A stretch of DNA of 64,000 nucleotides from Bubalus kerabau (lineage: Eukaryota > Chordata > Mammalia > Artiodactyla > Bovidae), in the NCBI RefSeq assembly GCF_029407905.1, contig NC_073643.1, positions 41,202,501 to 41,266,500 on the forward strand, written 5' to 3'. This document shows, in pieces, positions 11,340 through 21,944 of the stretch. The notes under the pieces are model-generated. The model was not told the DNA's origin, did not search any database, and worked only from the letters and a program-made list of their open reading frames with translations. Every line of letters begins with the position of its first letter. The first letter of the stretch is position 1. Made by a program: the position numbers and the translations under genes.

Positions 11340-11835
11340 GAAAGCAACCAATTTACACTGAACAGATTTTAGAACTATAGAAAAGTTGCAAAAATAGTAT
11401 CATTTCCCTCACTCAGCTTCCCCAAATGTCATCTTATATAACCACATTCCAATGATCAAAACCAGAAAATTAACATTGGCAAGACACAATGAACTAAAAG
11501 ACAGACCTTACATGAAATGTTCCAGGTTTTCATTCATTTCTTTTCTAGTTCTAGAATCCCATATTGCATTCAGTAATTCCTCCTTAGTCTCCTCCCGTCC
11601 GTCTCTAACGGTTTCTCCGTCTTCCCTGATCTCTCACCATCTCAGCGGAAGAATCCTGATCCACAGCATGTCCCTCAGTCTCAGGTATCTGATAGCATCC
11701 CAGGACTGGAGTGACATTATGCATTTTTGGTAAGAATACCATAGAATTAATACTATAGCTTTCCTGATTACTGTTTCTAATTGCAAGAGAATCTTTCATG
11801 GATATTGGGTATTGAATGCTCACATTTATTAGCAT
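11340..11835 (-). mobile_element. Old L1 LINE 3' UTR fragment
   Basis: The plus strand resembles the reverse complement of the L1M-type 3' UTR: 'gaaaagttgcaaaaatagta' then 'cagcttccccaaatgtcatc', then 'ttctagaatcccatattgca' and 'cctccttagtctcctcccgt'. Diverged and non-coding. Confidence 0.7.
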
Positions 11836-13925
11836 TATTTGTAATGCCCTTTTTTCTTTTTTGAGAGAGAAACTGCTTTTAGTAAATCATGGTTAAGACT
11901 TCAAAAAAGTAGGAAATGAATTTCAGTTGTAAAGTTTCCCCATCGCCACTCATGTCCCTCACATTGGGTTGGTTCTTTGTATCAAGGGGGCATCTGGCCC
12001 TACTTCACCCTGATTTTAGGCACATGGAGGGAGTGGAAAAAAAGTCAACCATCTCTGCAAGATTTGTTCTCCAGTTACATCCCTAGGAAGGAATGATGGC
12101 ACTCTTAAGAATAGAAAGCCCCTTGGCAAAGGCTTGAAGCCAGTCTATGAAACGTGTGCGTATCACTGAGGCACACCTCTAAGAAGGGAACCCTCCATCT
12201 GATAGACGTCTGGATCACTAACTATCCAAACACCAAAACACAAATACAGAGCAAACACTTCTTTCGAGACACTAGGTAACCTTCCTTCGGAACACTTCCC
12301 AGTTCCCCTCGCTTACAAAGATAGACATTTACTGATTAACCAAGTAGATGCTGTATGTATCATTAAAAACGTTATGATTCTTTTAAACGAGGATCCTCTC
12401 TCTCTCAAAGCCTTTTGCCTCGCAGATGGCACTCATGTACTCCTGACACCATCCCCAGGCAACCCCAGAGGCCTTCTGAAAGGCTTCCCTGCGTGGTATC
12501 AATAGGAACCACTTCTTCAAGTGTCAGCTGCTAAAACGGGATGCCGAGAAAGATGGCTGCAGCCTCTACAAACACTCCATATTCTAAGCAGGTCTTGTGC
12601 TTTGGCATATGATTTCTACACACTGAAAAGAGAGGAAGAAAATCTGAAGAGGGATCAAAAGCCAGAGCAAGGATTTTGTGAGATCTTTTATCCACAGTGA
12701 ATCTTCCTTCTTTAGATAAGGGCAAGTGGCAGAAGGTAAAGAGGAAGGAGAATTTCTAAAGGCAACAATTTTTTTTATTCCCATTGATTCCTATACCTCT
12801 TAAAGTCTTGGGATAGTCAAAGAAAAGGGTAGGGAAAAAAGGGAAAGGGAGGAAAAGTATTGTGGATATTTAAGTGAAAAGGAAGACAATTTACCTCTCT
12901 GACCCAAAAAGCACCCCCATCCCGGAAGTCCCTATAAATGTGAAATTAGCCTGGAGATAGTAAATACAGAACCCATCAGGAACACTGAAAACCAATCTGC
13001 ATAAGGCAGATAAAATCCTGGGAAGAAAAACTTGTGATGAGACCCAGTCAAACTTGAGGAGATAAGCTTCCCAAAGTTGGTGGAGCACAGCACAGGCTGC
13101 CAGGCCAAGCCCACATCTCAAGGCCTGAAACAGAGAGAAAATGGGGGACAGCCCTTGATGACACTGGCCGGGGAGCACCTGAGCTGCCAAGATGAGCAGA
13201 TGATGGAGAAAAAGGTGCAGACTCAGGGCGCTGTGTTCTGCATTCCTGTGGCGGGGACAGTCTGATCCACAGCTTTCATTGCTAGGGTCTACAGCTGGCT
13301 TCAGAGTGCCTTTTCCCACCAAAAACCATAGTAACAAAACAGCTGACATTTCTACTGTGTCAAACACCGTCTAGGATTTGAACAACAGAAAGAATCCCAT
13401 TCATGACCCACTGCTCTCCTGAACATTGTTTGACAGAGAGGCAGCAGAGCAGACGATGACTGAGGCTCTCTCCTCTCACCGCGCAGTCAGGAGGGGTGGG
13501 AACGGACGCGAACCCAGAAAAGCTGACTCAGCGGCCTGATCACTTAGCTGCTCATCTACACTGCCTTCGGAAATGTCACTCATTCTTAGTCACATTAGAG
13601 AGCTAATCGGTAAAAACGTCTTTCCTGATAAGTAAGAGAAATGAAGTGGAAAAACCTACCTTCCTTGGGCGCTCCCATAAACATACACCCACATTCATCA
13701 CTACACCACACATTACCAATGTACTTTCCTGGAGGAAATAATATTTTATAATATAAAATAAATGCCAAATGCAACCCATAAGCCATTCTACAGTACTTTT
13801 CTTTTTCTACCAGCTACCTGAAATTGAAAAATGTTTCTAATGTTCAGAAAAAAATATAACTGAGGGCCATATTGCTACCACTATTTATTTAACAGGACTC
13901 AATGTTTCAGTATATTTACTTTTGC
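11836..13925. other. Unique non-coding sequence, weak MIR trace
   Basis: No gene is recognised. The minus frame at 12891-13367 spans 158 codons but is low in exon character, with no splice context or domain. A faint MIR-like trace ('gctgacatttctactgtgtc') occurs near 13340. The remainder is unassigned. Confidence 0.45.
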
Positions 13926-13926
13926 T

Positions 13927-14056
13927 GTTTTGTTGTTTAGTTGTTAAGTCGTGTCCAACTCTGTGGACCCCCATGGACTATAACTTGCCAGGCTCCTCTG
14001 TTCATGGGACTTCCCAGGCAAGAATACTGGACTGGGTTGCCACTTCCTCCTCCACA
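13927..14056 (-). mobile_element. Bov-tA SINE, truncated
   Basis: Reverse-complement Bov-tA on plus: 'ttgttgtttagttgttaagt', 'tgccaggctcctctgttcat' and 'aagaatactggactgggttg'. The copy stops before the tRNA-like head, so the minus-strand 5' part is missing. Confidence 0.9.
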
Positions 14057-14695
14057 GTATTTGCTTTAGATCTGTTTTAACATTAAAGAAATGAAATATT
14101 ACAGGTAACGCTAAAAGTTTATTCATGTTGACCTATGCGTCTTATTTACTCATTTCAGCAGCTGCCGGGTCCCCCAAGGTATGAATGTAACACATGAATT
14201 TTCCAGTTGCATGGTGAAAGTCATTGAGGTTGTAGCCAGTTTTCTGCATCACAAATTGTGCTGTGATGAGTATTTGACATGTCACCCAGGCTACTTGTAT
14301 CAAGAGTTTTTCTCAGCTACAAATGTAATTATTTGATCAAAAAGCAAAGAAGTCTTCAACTTGAGTGAAGAACTTCCCCAAATGGTGGAATCCATTTGCT
14401 CCCAGCCAATGCCTCTTCTGAAAGGGGAAGAAAACCCAAGTCACATCTGGCAACTCAGTTACTTCACTCTTTAACTCTTCATCATTCCAGAGATGGAACT
14501 GCAAACAAGAAACATAATTTAAAGGAAAAGCTCTTTCTTTCCAAACATAGCTGTTTTACCAAGCTGGGTATTCTGTTTCCGCCATGACATTTGGATTCCT
14601 CTGGGAACTCACAGTCTGGATGTGCAGAAGGCTCACATACACCCTGGCCCAGCTCACTGAGAAAAAACTGTTGTGACCCTTCACATATATACGGG
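14057..14695. other. Unique non-coding sequence
   Basis: No gene or repeat is recognised in this interval between two SINEs. Confidence 0.45.
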
Positions 14696-14826
14696 GCCTT
14701 CCCTGGAGAAGGGAATGCTACCCAGTCCATTATTCTTGCCTCAGAAATCCCACGGACCGAGGAGCTTGGCAGGCTACTGTCCAAGAGGTCGCAAAGAGTC
14801 AGACAAGACCTAACAACTGAACTACC
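14696..14826 (+). mobile_element. Bov-tA SINE with internal deletion
   Basis: It starts with the SINE head (ccttccctgg) and jumps directly to 'agaagggaatgctacccagt', skipping about 70-80 bases of the tRNA-like region. It then continues through 'attcttgcctcagaaatccc' to 'gtcgcaaagagtcagacaag'. The missing segment would hold the B box, so polymerase III transcription is unlikely. Confidence 0.88.
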
Positions 14827-14879
14827 ATCACCACACATATACAATGGTACGCCTCATGGATGACTGTACCATATGCTAA

Positions 14880-15090
14880 GTGAGTACTAAGGAAGGGCCA
14901 GACCAGCCAAGCACTGATACAATCACCAAACCAGCCTCAAAACTAAGTGTGATGTCATTTTATAGATGGAAAAATTGGGGCTCACAATGAATAAGTAATT
15001 TGTCCAAGATCATAAGGCCAGCAAGTCACGGAGCCAAACACTACAAAAGCAATTCATCCTAACTCCCAAATCAACAACACTGCATTTCAA
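14880..15090 (-). mobile_element. MIR SINE fragment
   Basis: The plus strand reads like the MIR reverse complement: 'atttt-atagatggaaaaat' then 'ggggctcacaatgaataa', 'taatttgtccaagatcataa' and 'ggccagcaagtcacggagcc'. Diverged and ancient. Confidence 0.75.
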
Positions 15091-16195
15091 CACCCACTGC
15101 ACTACAGAAGCTGTACTTACTACAAGTGCACGTCACTTCCACAGGAAATATTTCTTTGGCCCCGTCTACTCCATAGCCAGACCTTTTGACCAGTGTTTCT
15201 CTTACTGAGGTTCCAACAGTAAATGAAATATATGGAGAAAGCTCTGTGATCCAAGAATTCGCTGTCTGCTTACTGGTTACACAGAGTGAGGCGGTATTTT
15301 CAGCTGTCGAGAGCTTTGAGCTGGGCATTACAAATGCTGGGTGAAAACACTCAGGTATAAAATATACAGATCCCTGAAATCTGAATGCCTGTGGCCTTTA
15401 AAGTTAAACAGCTGTGCTGAGACACAGAAAGGAAAGAAAGAGAGAGTCATTTATCTCCTTCAAAATGGACCGCAAGCCGGCTGTGTTGCTTGGGAGCTGC
15501 GCTTCTAAAAGGCCTCGGTGATTCCCAGAACTGACTGCCCTAATGACCACGACTCCTACCCTAGAATCGATCAGTTAGCAGGACACAAGATGAATTCTAA
15601 CACGTAAAATCAGAGAGAAACAGGTCTCTCCCCTTTTCCCCCGTGCAAACCTGTCACTTTTAAGGTAACTTAGCTGGAACCCAACAGATCCGAACATGAC
15701 AGCTCAGTCCTGGCAAGAGAGACAGAGCAAATATTTTTTAAGCACGTCAAACTTTCTTCATTTCATGGAAGTCACTACAGATTCTGTCAAATGATCCATC
15801 CCATCATCCAACTGGGCCCAGAGGATGATATTTTCCCTACTAGAATCAAGTACCCAGTGGAGAGCCAGCAATTTTATGCTTTTTAACAACAAAAGAAAGC
15901 AGGAAGAAACTGCCCTTCAGGGCTCTGTGAAGGGACCTTCAAGATGCTCTACTTAATGACCCTCCATTCTAGAAGCCAGGAAACTGAAGTACAGAGAGAC
16001 TGACAATCTGAACAAACTATTCCCTTCTTTTCCTAAAACCTCTGCTTTGAACTTCATCTGTAACTCTATTTCACTGCTGATTTCTAAACAGCAATGTTTT
16101 AAAACGAATTTCATAGTCATATTCATTAAAGGATCTTATTGTAAGTGACTTGATTGATTTCACAATGTAGGGCGCACACACAACCTGGTTATTGT
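15091..16195. other. Unique non-coding sequence
   Basis: No gene is recognised. A short segment near 15955-16010 ('ccaggaaactgaagtacaga') may be a very old MIR piece. The interval 15450-15720 contains several CpGs in otherwise CpG-poor sequence but no promoter signature. Confidence 0.45.
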
Positions 16196-16330
16196 TAATG
16201 TTTAAAATTCTATTTTAACTAACATTTCAAAAGAACTTTACAGTTTGTGCAGCAATGTCACAGAACTGAGAAGTAAGAATTATTTTTCCCACTAAACAAT
16301 GGAAAACTCAGAGTCAGTGAAGTATATTGT
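16196..16330 (-). mobile_element. Possible MIR fragment
   Basis: The sequence 'agaactttacagtttgtgca' followed by 'aagaattatttttcccacta' and 'atggaaaactcagagtcagt' follows the MIR reverse-complement order. It is highly diverged and therefore only tentative. Confidence 0.4.
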
Positions 16331-16633
16331 GTATTAAAACTATTAACAGGTATTTCCAGCAAAAGGCAAGAAAACAATGGTATTTATACAATAGCATATA
16401 TAGACACTTTTTTCCTAAAATGATATAAAGGACAATGCCAAGAATTTTGTATTTCACATATACAATTTCTTGGATGATCTTAAATTATAACTTTTTTTTT
16501 TAATTAAATAAGACAATATACAACATCTAGTCTACTCCCTCATTTAAAGATACTTGTATTTAACTTTTAGAACTACATATTTAAGTGTTTTAAACTGTAA
16601 AAGCTGTAATATGCACACACCTGGATAAAGCTA

Positions 16634-16790
16634 TTTCCGCTGATTCTTTACCAGCTGAGCCCCAAGGGAAGCCCAAGAATACTGGAGTGGGTAGCCTATC
16701 CCCTCTCCAGCGGATCTTCCCAACCCAGGAATTGAACCAGGATCTCCTGCATTGCAGGCAGATTCTTTACCAACTGAGCTATCAGAGAAG
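16634..16790 (-). mobile_element. Two abutting Bov-tA SINE pieces
   Basis: A 40-base SINE head (reverse complement, ending 'ccccaagggaagccc' at about 16674) is followed directly by a second SINE lacking its 3' tail. The second copy runs from 'aagaatactggagtgggtag' to 'accaactgagctatcagag'. The head segment therefore occurs twice. This suggests insertion of one SINE into another, followed by deletion, or an unequal exchange. Confidence 0.85.
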
Positions 16791-16854
16791 AGTGATACTA
16801 ATTTACATATCAAGAGAAATAAAAATACAGACATTCACCAAAGCAAACTTAAGT

Positions 16855-17290
16855 TCACAACGGATCTATTAATTGTAGTCATAAACTGCAAACAGTCCAG
16901 GTGCCCATCAACAAGAAGCACAGATAGGTAAACCGTGGTAGAAAGATGCAATAAAACAGGACAAAGGAAGAGACAACAGACTACGTTAGTGTAAGTAACA
17001 ACATAGACAAATCTCACAGACACGAAGAAAGAAGACCCAGAAACACAGAGTACATATGGCATGATTCCATTTGTAGGAAGATCAAGAACAGGCAAAACTC
17101 ATCAATGGCCACAAAAATGAGAAGAGTGCTTCCCTCAGGGAGAGGGGAGTTTATAGATAAGGAAGAGGCACAAGGGAATCCTCATGAGGGGCCAGGAACT
17201 GTCTTTGCATCCACCCGAGTGGTTGTGACCTGCATCTCAGCACACGTATCATTGCTGAACAATGGAAGTGAGTTCACTTTATACCACGCA
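16855..17290 (+). mobile_element. Old L1 LINE fragment, 3' region
   Basis: The sequence 'aaactgcaaacagtccaggt' then 'gcccatcaacaagaagcac', 'tggcatgattccatttgtag' and 'gaacaggcaaaactcatcaa' matches the typical 3' end of old L1 copies. It is interrupted at its downstream side by the BovB that follows. Confidence 0.82.
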
Positions 17291-17292
17291 TG

Positions 17293-17886
17293 TTCTTGTT
17301 GTTTAGTCACTCAGTTGCATTTGACTCTTTGTGAGCCCATGGACTGCAGCACATTAGGCTTCCCTGTCCTTTGCCATCTCCTGGAGTTTGCTCAAACTCA
17401 AGTCCACTGTGTTGGTGATGGCATCCAACCATTTTGTCCTCTGTCATCCCCTTCTCCTCCTGCCTTCAATCTTTCCCAGCATCAGGGTCTTTTCCAGTGA
17501 GTCAGTTCTTTGCATCAGGTGGCCAAAGGATTGGAGTTTCAGCTTCAGCATCAGTCCTTCCAATGAATAGTCAGGGTTGATTTCCTTTAGGATGGACTGG
17601 TTGGATCTCCTTGCAGTACAAGGGACTCTCAAGAGTCTTCTCTAACACCAAAGTTCAAAAGCATCGGTTCTTCAGTGCTCAGCTTTCTTTATGATCCAAC
17701 TCTCACCTGCATACATGACTACTGGAAAAACCATAGCTTAGACTAGGTGGACCTTTGTTGGCAAAGTAATGTCTCTGCTTTCGTACACGCTGTTTAGGTC
17801 GGTCACAGCTTTTCTTTCAAGGAGCAAGCATCTTTTAATTTCATGGCTGCAGTCACCATCTGCAGTGAGTTTGGAGCCCAGGAGTT
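17293..17886 (-). mobile_element. BovB LINE fragment, about 590 bases
   Basis: This is one of the two longest BovB copies here, in minus orientation. The plus strand reads 'ttgttgtttagtcactcagt', 'atctcctggagtttgctcaa', 'ttgatttcctttaggatgga' and 'aaaccatagcttagactagg', and reaches 'accatctgcagtgagtttgg'. The minus translation includes 'NQSILKEINPDYSLEGLM' and 'EKTLMLGKIEGRRRRG' of the RT C-terminus. Many stops and frameshifts are present. Confidence 0.93.
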
Positions 17887-18013
17887 ACTGAAACCCAATG
17901 ACAGGTACATCAGAGCAAAAATAAAAACTCACAGCAGAAAAAGCCATAGTGACTACTAAACTCCACCCTCCTCAGGGTAAGCAAAACAGGGAAGCCACAG
18001 AGAGAATAGGCTT

Positions 18014-18391
18014 CAGTTCAGTTCAGCTCAGTTCAGTTCAGTTCAGTCTCTCAGTCATGTCCGACTCTTTGCGACCCCATGAATTGCAGCACGCCAGGCC
18101 TCCCTGTCCATCACCAACTCCCAGAGTTCACTCAGACTCACGTCCATCAAGTCAGTGATGCCATCCAGGCATCTCATCCTCTGTCATCCCCTTCTCCTCC
18201 TGCCCCCAATCCCTCCCAGCATCAGAGTCTTTTCCAATGAGTCAACTCTTCGCATGAGGTGGCCAAAGTACTGGAGTTTCAGCTTTAGCATCGTTCCTTC
18301 CAAAGAAATTCCAGGGCTGATCTCCTTTAGAATGGACTGGTTGGATCTCCTTGCAGTCCAAGGGACTCTCAAGAGTCTTCTCCAACACCAC
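18014..18391 (-). mobile_element. Young BovB LINE fragment with target-site duplication
   Basis: It is near-consensus, with an extended CAGTTCAGTTCAGCTCAGTT tail at 18014 onward. It ends at 'gagtcttctccaacaccac'. AGAATAGGCTT is duplicated perfectly at 18003-18013 and 18392-18402. The 5' truncation lies close to the truncation of the BovB at 50952. Confidence 0.95.
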
Positions 18392-18402
18392 AGAATAGGC
18401 TT

Positions 18403-19134
18403 AATTTACCAAAAATGTTCCTAGAGGTAATCAACCTCAAAGCCAGTGATTCTACAATCCTGCTAAAATCTAAAAAAAATTCTAAGCAAGTCATCAAATA
18501 AGACCTTGTTATAAATGTGCCTACTGAATTAAATATAAGGCTATTTCAGGTGCAAAGACCAGTGCCCAAAAGAATTCAAAATAACATGAGATCTAGAAAG
18601 CCTGGCCCTAGAAACTTCGAAAACTGTAAGAAACAGCATTTGACCTTGACCCTGAATTGTTTGCCTTACTTGTGCTTACTCAAACAACCAAAAAAGCCCC
18701 ATAGCTTTACTAATAATTTTGTTACAAATTAGCCTCAGGGAAATTCTACATGCCAAATGTGTTCACTTTGCCCAACAAAACCTTCAGAATCAAACTCACA
18801 CAGCAAAAACGTAACAGGGAGAGGTGAGAGAGCCCAGAAGGTGGGGAGAGGAGAAAGGAGAGGGAGAGGAAGGCAAGAGGGGGCACTGAAATCCAAGGCC
18901 CTGGGTGGGGGAGCCCAGCCAGCCAAGAAGATAGCAGGGAAGCCAGGGGGCAGGGGCCTGGGGGGCAGTGACTAGAAAGAAGCAAAATCAGCAAGCCCAC
19001 CAGGGGTAAGCCCACAGAAGGCCTTTTCTTCTAAAACTTAGGGATTGTGGAATCAATTCTGAGAAAGGAAAGGAATCCCAGGAGGACAGTGGGCAAAGAA
19101 GTTACATAAAAGATACCTGACAATCCCTGATCCT
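18403..19134. other. Unique sequence with purine-rich and G-quadruplex-prone tracts
   Basis: No gene is recognised. An almost pure purine tract spans about 18821-18888 on plus. A four-run G motif (GGG, GGGGG, GGGG, GGGGGG with short loops) lies at 18937-18965. Long open frames on both strands across this tract reflect its low stop-codon content, not coding. Confidence 0.6.
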
Positions 19135-19265
19135 GGGGTTCTTTCATCATCAGGTAAGACAGAACAGGACTCACTGCACAGAGTTTGTAGAAGGATCATA
19201 TGAGATAACTAACAATTTGCATGTCCAATCCAGAGCCTGGCACCAACCTGGGTCTCAAGACATGT
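19135..19265 (+). mobile_element. Possible MIR fragment
   Basis: The sequence 'atcatatgagataactaaca' followed by 'ccagagcctggcaccaacct' matches the 3' part of MIR (region of 'gattaaatgagttaat' and 'cctggcaca'). Weak. Confidence 0.45.
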
Positions 19266-19656
19266 ACCCTCTCTTCTCCTTGGGGAAGGGACTATTTGGG
19301 GGTAGGGCAGAAGGAGGAAGCTTAAGTAGAACAGGAGATCTTAAAAACAGGGTTGCACTAGCCAACCCTACTTGTTAAACCACATTCACAGGACATTCAC
19401 AGAAGGCAACCACTCCCGTATCTCATGCTCTAGGCTGCCGGGGAAAAGGTGCTCAGTCCAGCAAGGCCACAAGGGCTCAGACTCTCAGTGGAAGAAAGAC
19501 CACTGGGCTCAAACTTTATAACCCACCTCTAGGCCCCAGGCTCAGGCAGGAGCTCATCTATGAGCCCCACACAGCCCGGGGCTGTCTCTCATCTTCAAAG
19601 GGTCAGAAGCATGTGTTTGTCCTATGACAAGTTAACTGAGAGTTTTTTAAAAAGAA
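19266..19656. other. Unique non-coding sequence
   Basis: Moderately GC-rich. No gene or repeat is recognised. Confidence 0.45.
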
Positions 19657-19872
19657 GGGCTTCCCAAGTGGCACAGTGGTAAAGAATCCACCTGCCAATG
19701 CAGGAGATGGAAGAGAGGAGGGTTAGATCCCTGGATTGAGAAGATCCCCCAGAGTAGGAAAAGGCAATCTGCTCCAATACTCTTGCCTAGAAAATTCCAC
19801 GGACACAGGAAGCTGGTGGTCTATAGTTCATGGGGTCACAAAGAGTCATACACAATTGAGCACTCACACACA
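19657..19872 (+). mobile_element. Bov-tA SINE, full length
   Basis: The head 'gggcttcccaagtggcacag' and B-box region 'gggttagatccctggattga' lead to the BovB-derived tail 'tcacaaagagtcatacacaa', ending at 'gagcactcacaca'. It is moderately diverged. Confidence 0.92.
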
Positions 19873-21351
19873 TGCACTAAGAGAAGGGCTGTTTCCCATA
19901 TCTCTATGAGCTCCATCAGCAGCCTGATATAGGATGAAGGCTCTAGGGAGATCCCTGAGGAAGGGAGGGGGAGAGGGATCACAGCGAGATGGGGTAGAGC
20001 TGCAGGGTAATGGCTTGAATTGTCAGGGAGTTAGACCCACCCGAGGCCCACTTCTGTCACTCCCCAAAATGACCCGACTCACTAGTTTTACTAGGAAGAT
20101 CAGCGTCATGAAAAGATCAAACGAGTAATGGATGAAAAGAGCTGTAGTGTATGGTTCATAAAAAGCAGTGAAGAATGAAAGTTATTATTATTATAAAACA
20201 AAAGGGAGGGACAGAAGAGAAGGGGACAGGCTCCTGTTCTGCAAAGGTCACCCACTTCCGCGCCTGCTCCATGCACACATCTCCTCACAGTGAACCAGCT
20301 ACCCAGCAGGGACATGCCTCCCCCGGCTTTCCTTCCATCAGTTACCCATTTAACCATTCTCACTTTAGGCAACCAAGTCAGCTCAATGGGGGCCGCTGGT
20401 ATGTCTCCACGTGCAGCCACTCCTTGGCCATGGAGGCGGGCTGCGGGCAGCAGGGGGGAGAAGCCATGCCAGGCCCCCGGCGGGGGCGCCATCAAGCCTG
20501 CTGCTGCTGAATCACAGTGACAAGAACACCCTGATGGGTTCCAGAAGGAACTTCTGGGGCCAGGAGGCCATCTGGTAGGGTTGCTGTCCCAATCCTGGGC
20601 AATCTGACAAAGCACGATGCCTGGCTGGGAGGCTGATGCTCCACCCAGCCAACAAGCCTCCTATGACCCACATCCAAGCCTCCTATGACCTAGGTCCCAG
20701 TGCTGCTGTGGTCTCTCTTCCCATAAACACGCATCTCCATTAGGATAAAACAGCATCCAGTTCCGAAAAGGGGAAAACCCTGTGAAGTGTAATTTTTACA
20801 GGAAGGAGCACTGCTCACTTCTCTGTGCTAACTTCCAGCCAGGTGTTCTAAGATGGGGATGTGCTTGCCCTTCTTCCTTCTGGTCCTCAGCCCCTGTCTC
20901 AATCTCACCGGCCTGGACAGGATGGGTCAAAAGCCTTCCAATTCCTAAACCAACACCACCTTCTGCCCCTCTATGACATGAGAGTTAAGGAAAGCAATCA
21001 GGGTCAAGTGCAAATCAAAGTATGTATGACCAGGGGTAAAATGAAGAATGCATCTTCATATGTATCAGGAGTGGGGAAAGGGAAGTACAGATGTTTAATA
21101 GGAAGAGTCAAATAATAAACTAATAGCCGGAGACAGCAACAGGAGGCAGTGTTTCTAGAGTGGACAGAGCAAATTCAGCCTGTTCCTGGATGTAATGGGA
21201 ATGGCGCTGCATGAATTACCCATTGCACATGGAAACAGGGATAGATGAACCCCCTGGTTCATTTATAAAGCAGCCCCATCAGAGGTCACCATATTAAACT
21301 AGCCATAAAAGACTGAAGATTATACCTATATTATATTATATATTATACTGC
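19873..21351. other. Unique non-coding sequence, partly GC-rich
   Basis: No gene is recognised. A GC-rich patch at 20380-20500 includes 'cccccggcgggggcgcc', but CpG density is low on either side. The 169-codon minus frame at 20106-20615 and overlapping plus frames share the same bases. None has a domain that I can name. Confidence 0.45.
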
Positions 21352-21944
21352 ATTTAGCGCGGGCGGCTGCAACTGGCACACTTAGCGCGGCCGAGAGGAG
21401 CTACTCCACGTCCGAGGTCAGGGGCAGAAGCCGGGAGGACCCCATGCCTGAGGGGAGGCGGACATGAGGAGTTACCCCACGTCCGAGGTCAGGGGCAGCG
21501 GCCGAGAGTGCCAGGCTGCGACGGCGCAGGAACGGCCAAGAGGAGCTACCCCACGACCGAGGCCAGGGGCAGTGGCCGGGAGGACCCACCCCACGCCCGA
21601 GGTCAGGGGCGGCAGCCGAGAGGACCTACCTCACGCCCAAGGCCAGGGGCCGCGGCCGGGAGGAGCAACCCCACCTCCAAGGAGCGGTGGCTGCGCGGGG
21701 GCAGGAGGGCCTAGAGGAGCTATTCCACGTTCAAGGTCAGAAGGGGCGGAGGTGAGGAGATACCCCTCCTCCAAGGTAAGGAGCAGCGGCTGCGCTTTGC
21801 TGGAGCAGCAGTGAAGGGATACCCCACGTTCAAGGTAAGAGAAACCCAAGTAAGACAGTAGGTATTGCAAGAGGGCATCTGAGGCTAGACACACTGAAAC
21901 CATACTCACAGAAAACTAGTCAATCTAATCACACTAGGACCACA
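21352..21944 (+). mobile_element. Isolated ruminant L1 5' UTR with tandem CpG-rich monomers
   Basis: The GC-rich block consists of about seven imperfect copies of a roughly 40-base unit starting near 21395, 21466, 21540, 21580, 21619, 21660 and 21714. Each reads like 'gaggagctaccccacgtccg' followed by 'aggtcaggggcagcggcc'. It continues into 'gtaagagaaacccaagtaag' and 'gagggcatctgaggctagac', the unit-free downstream part of the ruminant L1 5' UTR. In active L1 this region is the internal promoter. No ORF1 or ORF2 follows, so only the promoter end is left. CpG density is the highest in the window. Confidence 0.85.

Noticed and set aside
12891..13367. 158-codon minus frame
   Set aside because: No recognisable domain or exon signals, and shorter open frames overlap it on both strands.
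18746..19015. Leucine/proline-rich minus frame resembling a signal-anchor protein
   Set aside because: It reads the polypurine/G-rich tract on the opposite strand; hydrophobic leucine runs come from CT-rich composition, and there is no exon context.
20106..20615. 169-codon minus frame
   Set aside because: Overlapping open frames occur on plus over the same GC-rich bases, no domain is recognisable, and no splice or Kozak support is seen.
21464..21909. Long proline/arginine/glycine-rich frames on both strands as a protein gene
   Set aside because: They run through the GC-rich tandem units of the L1 5' UTR, which lack stop codons by composition. All frames stay open together, so coding is not indicated.
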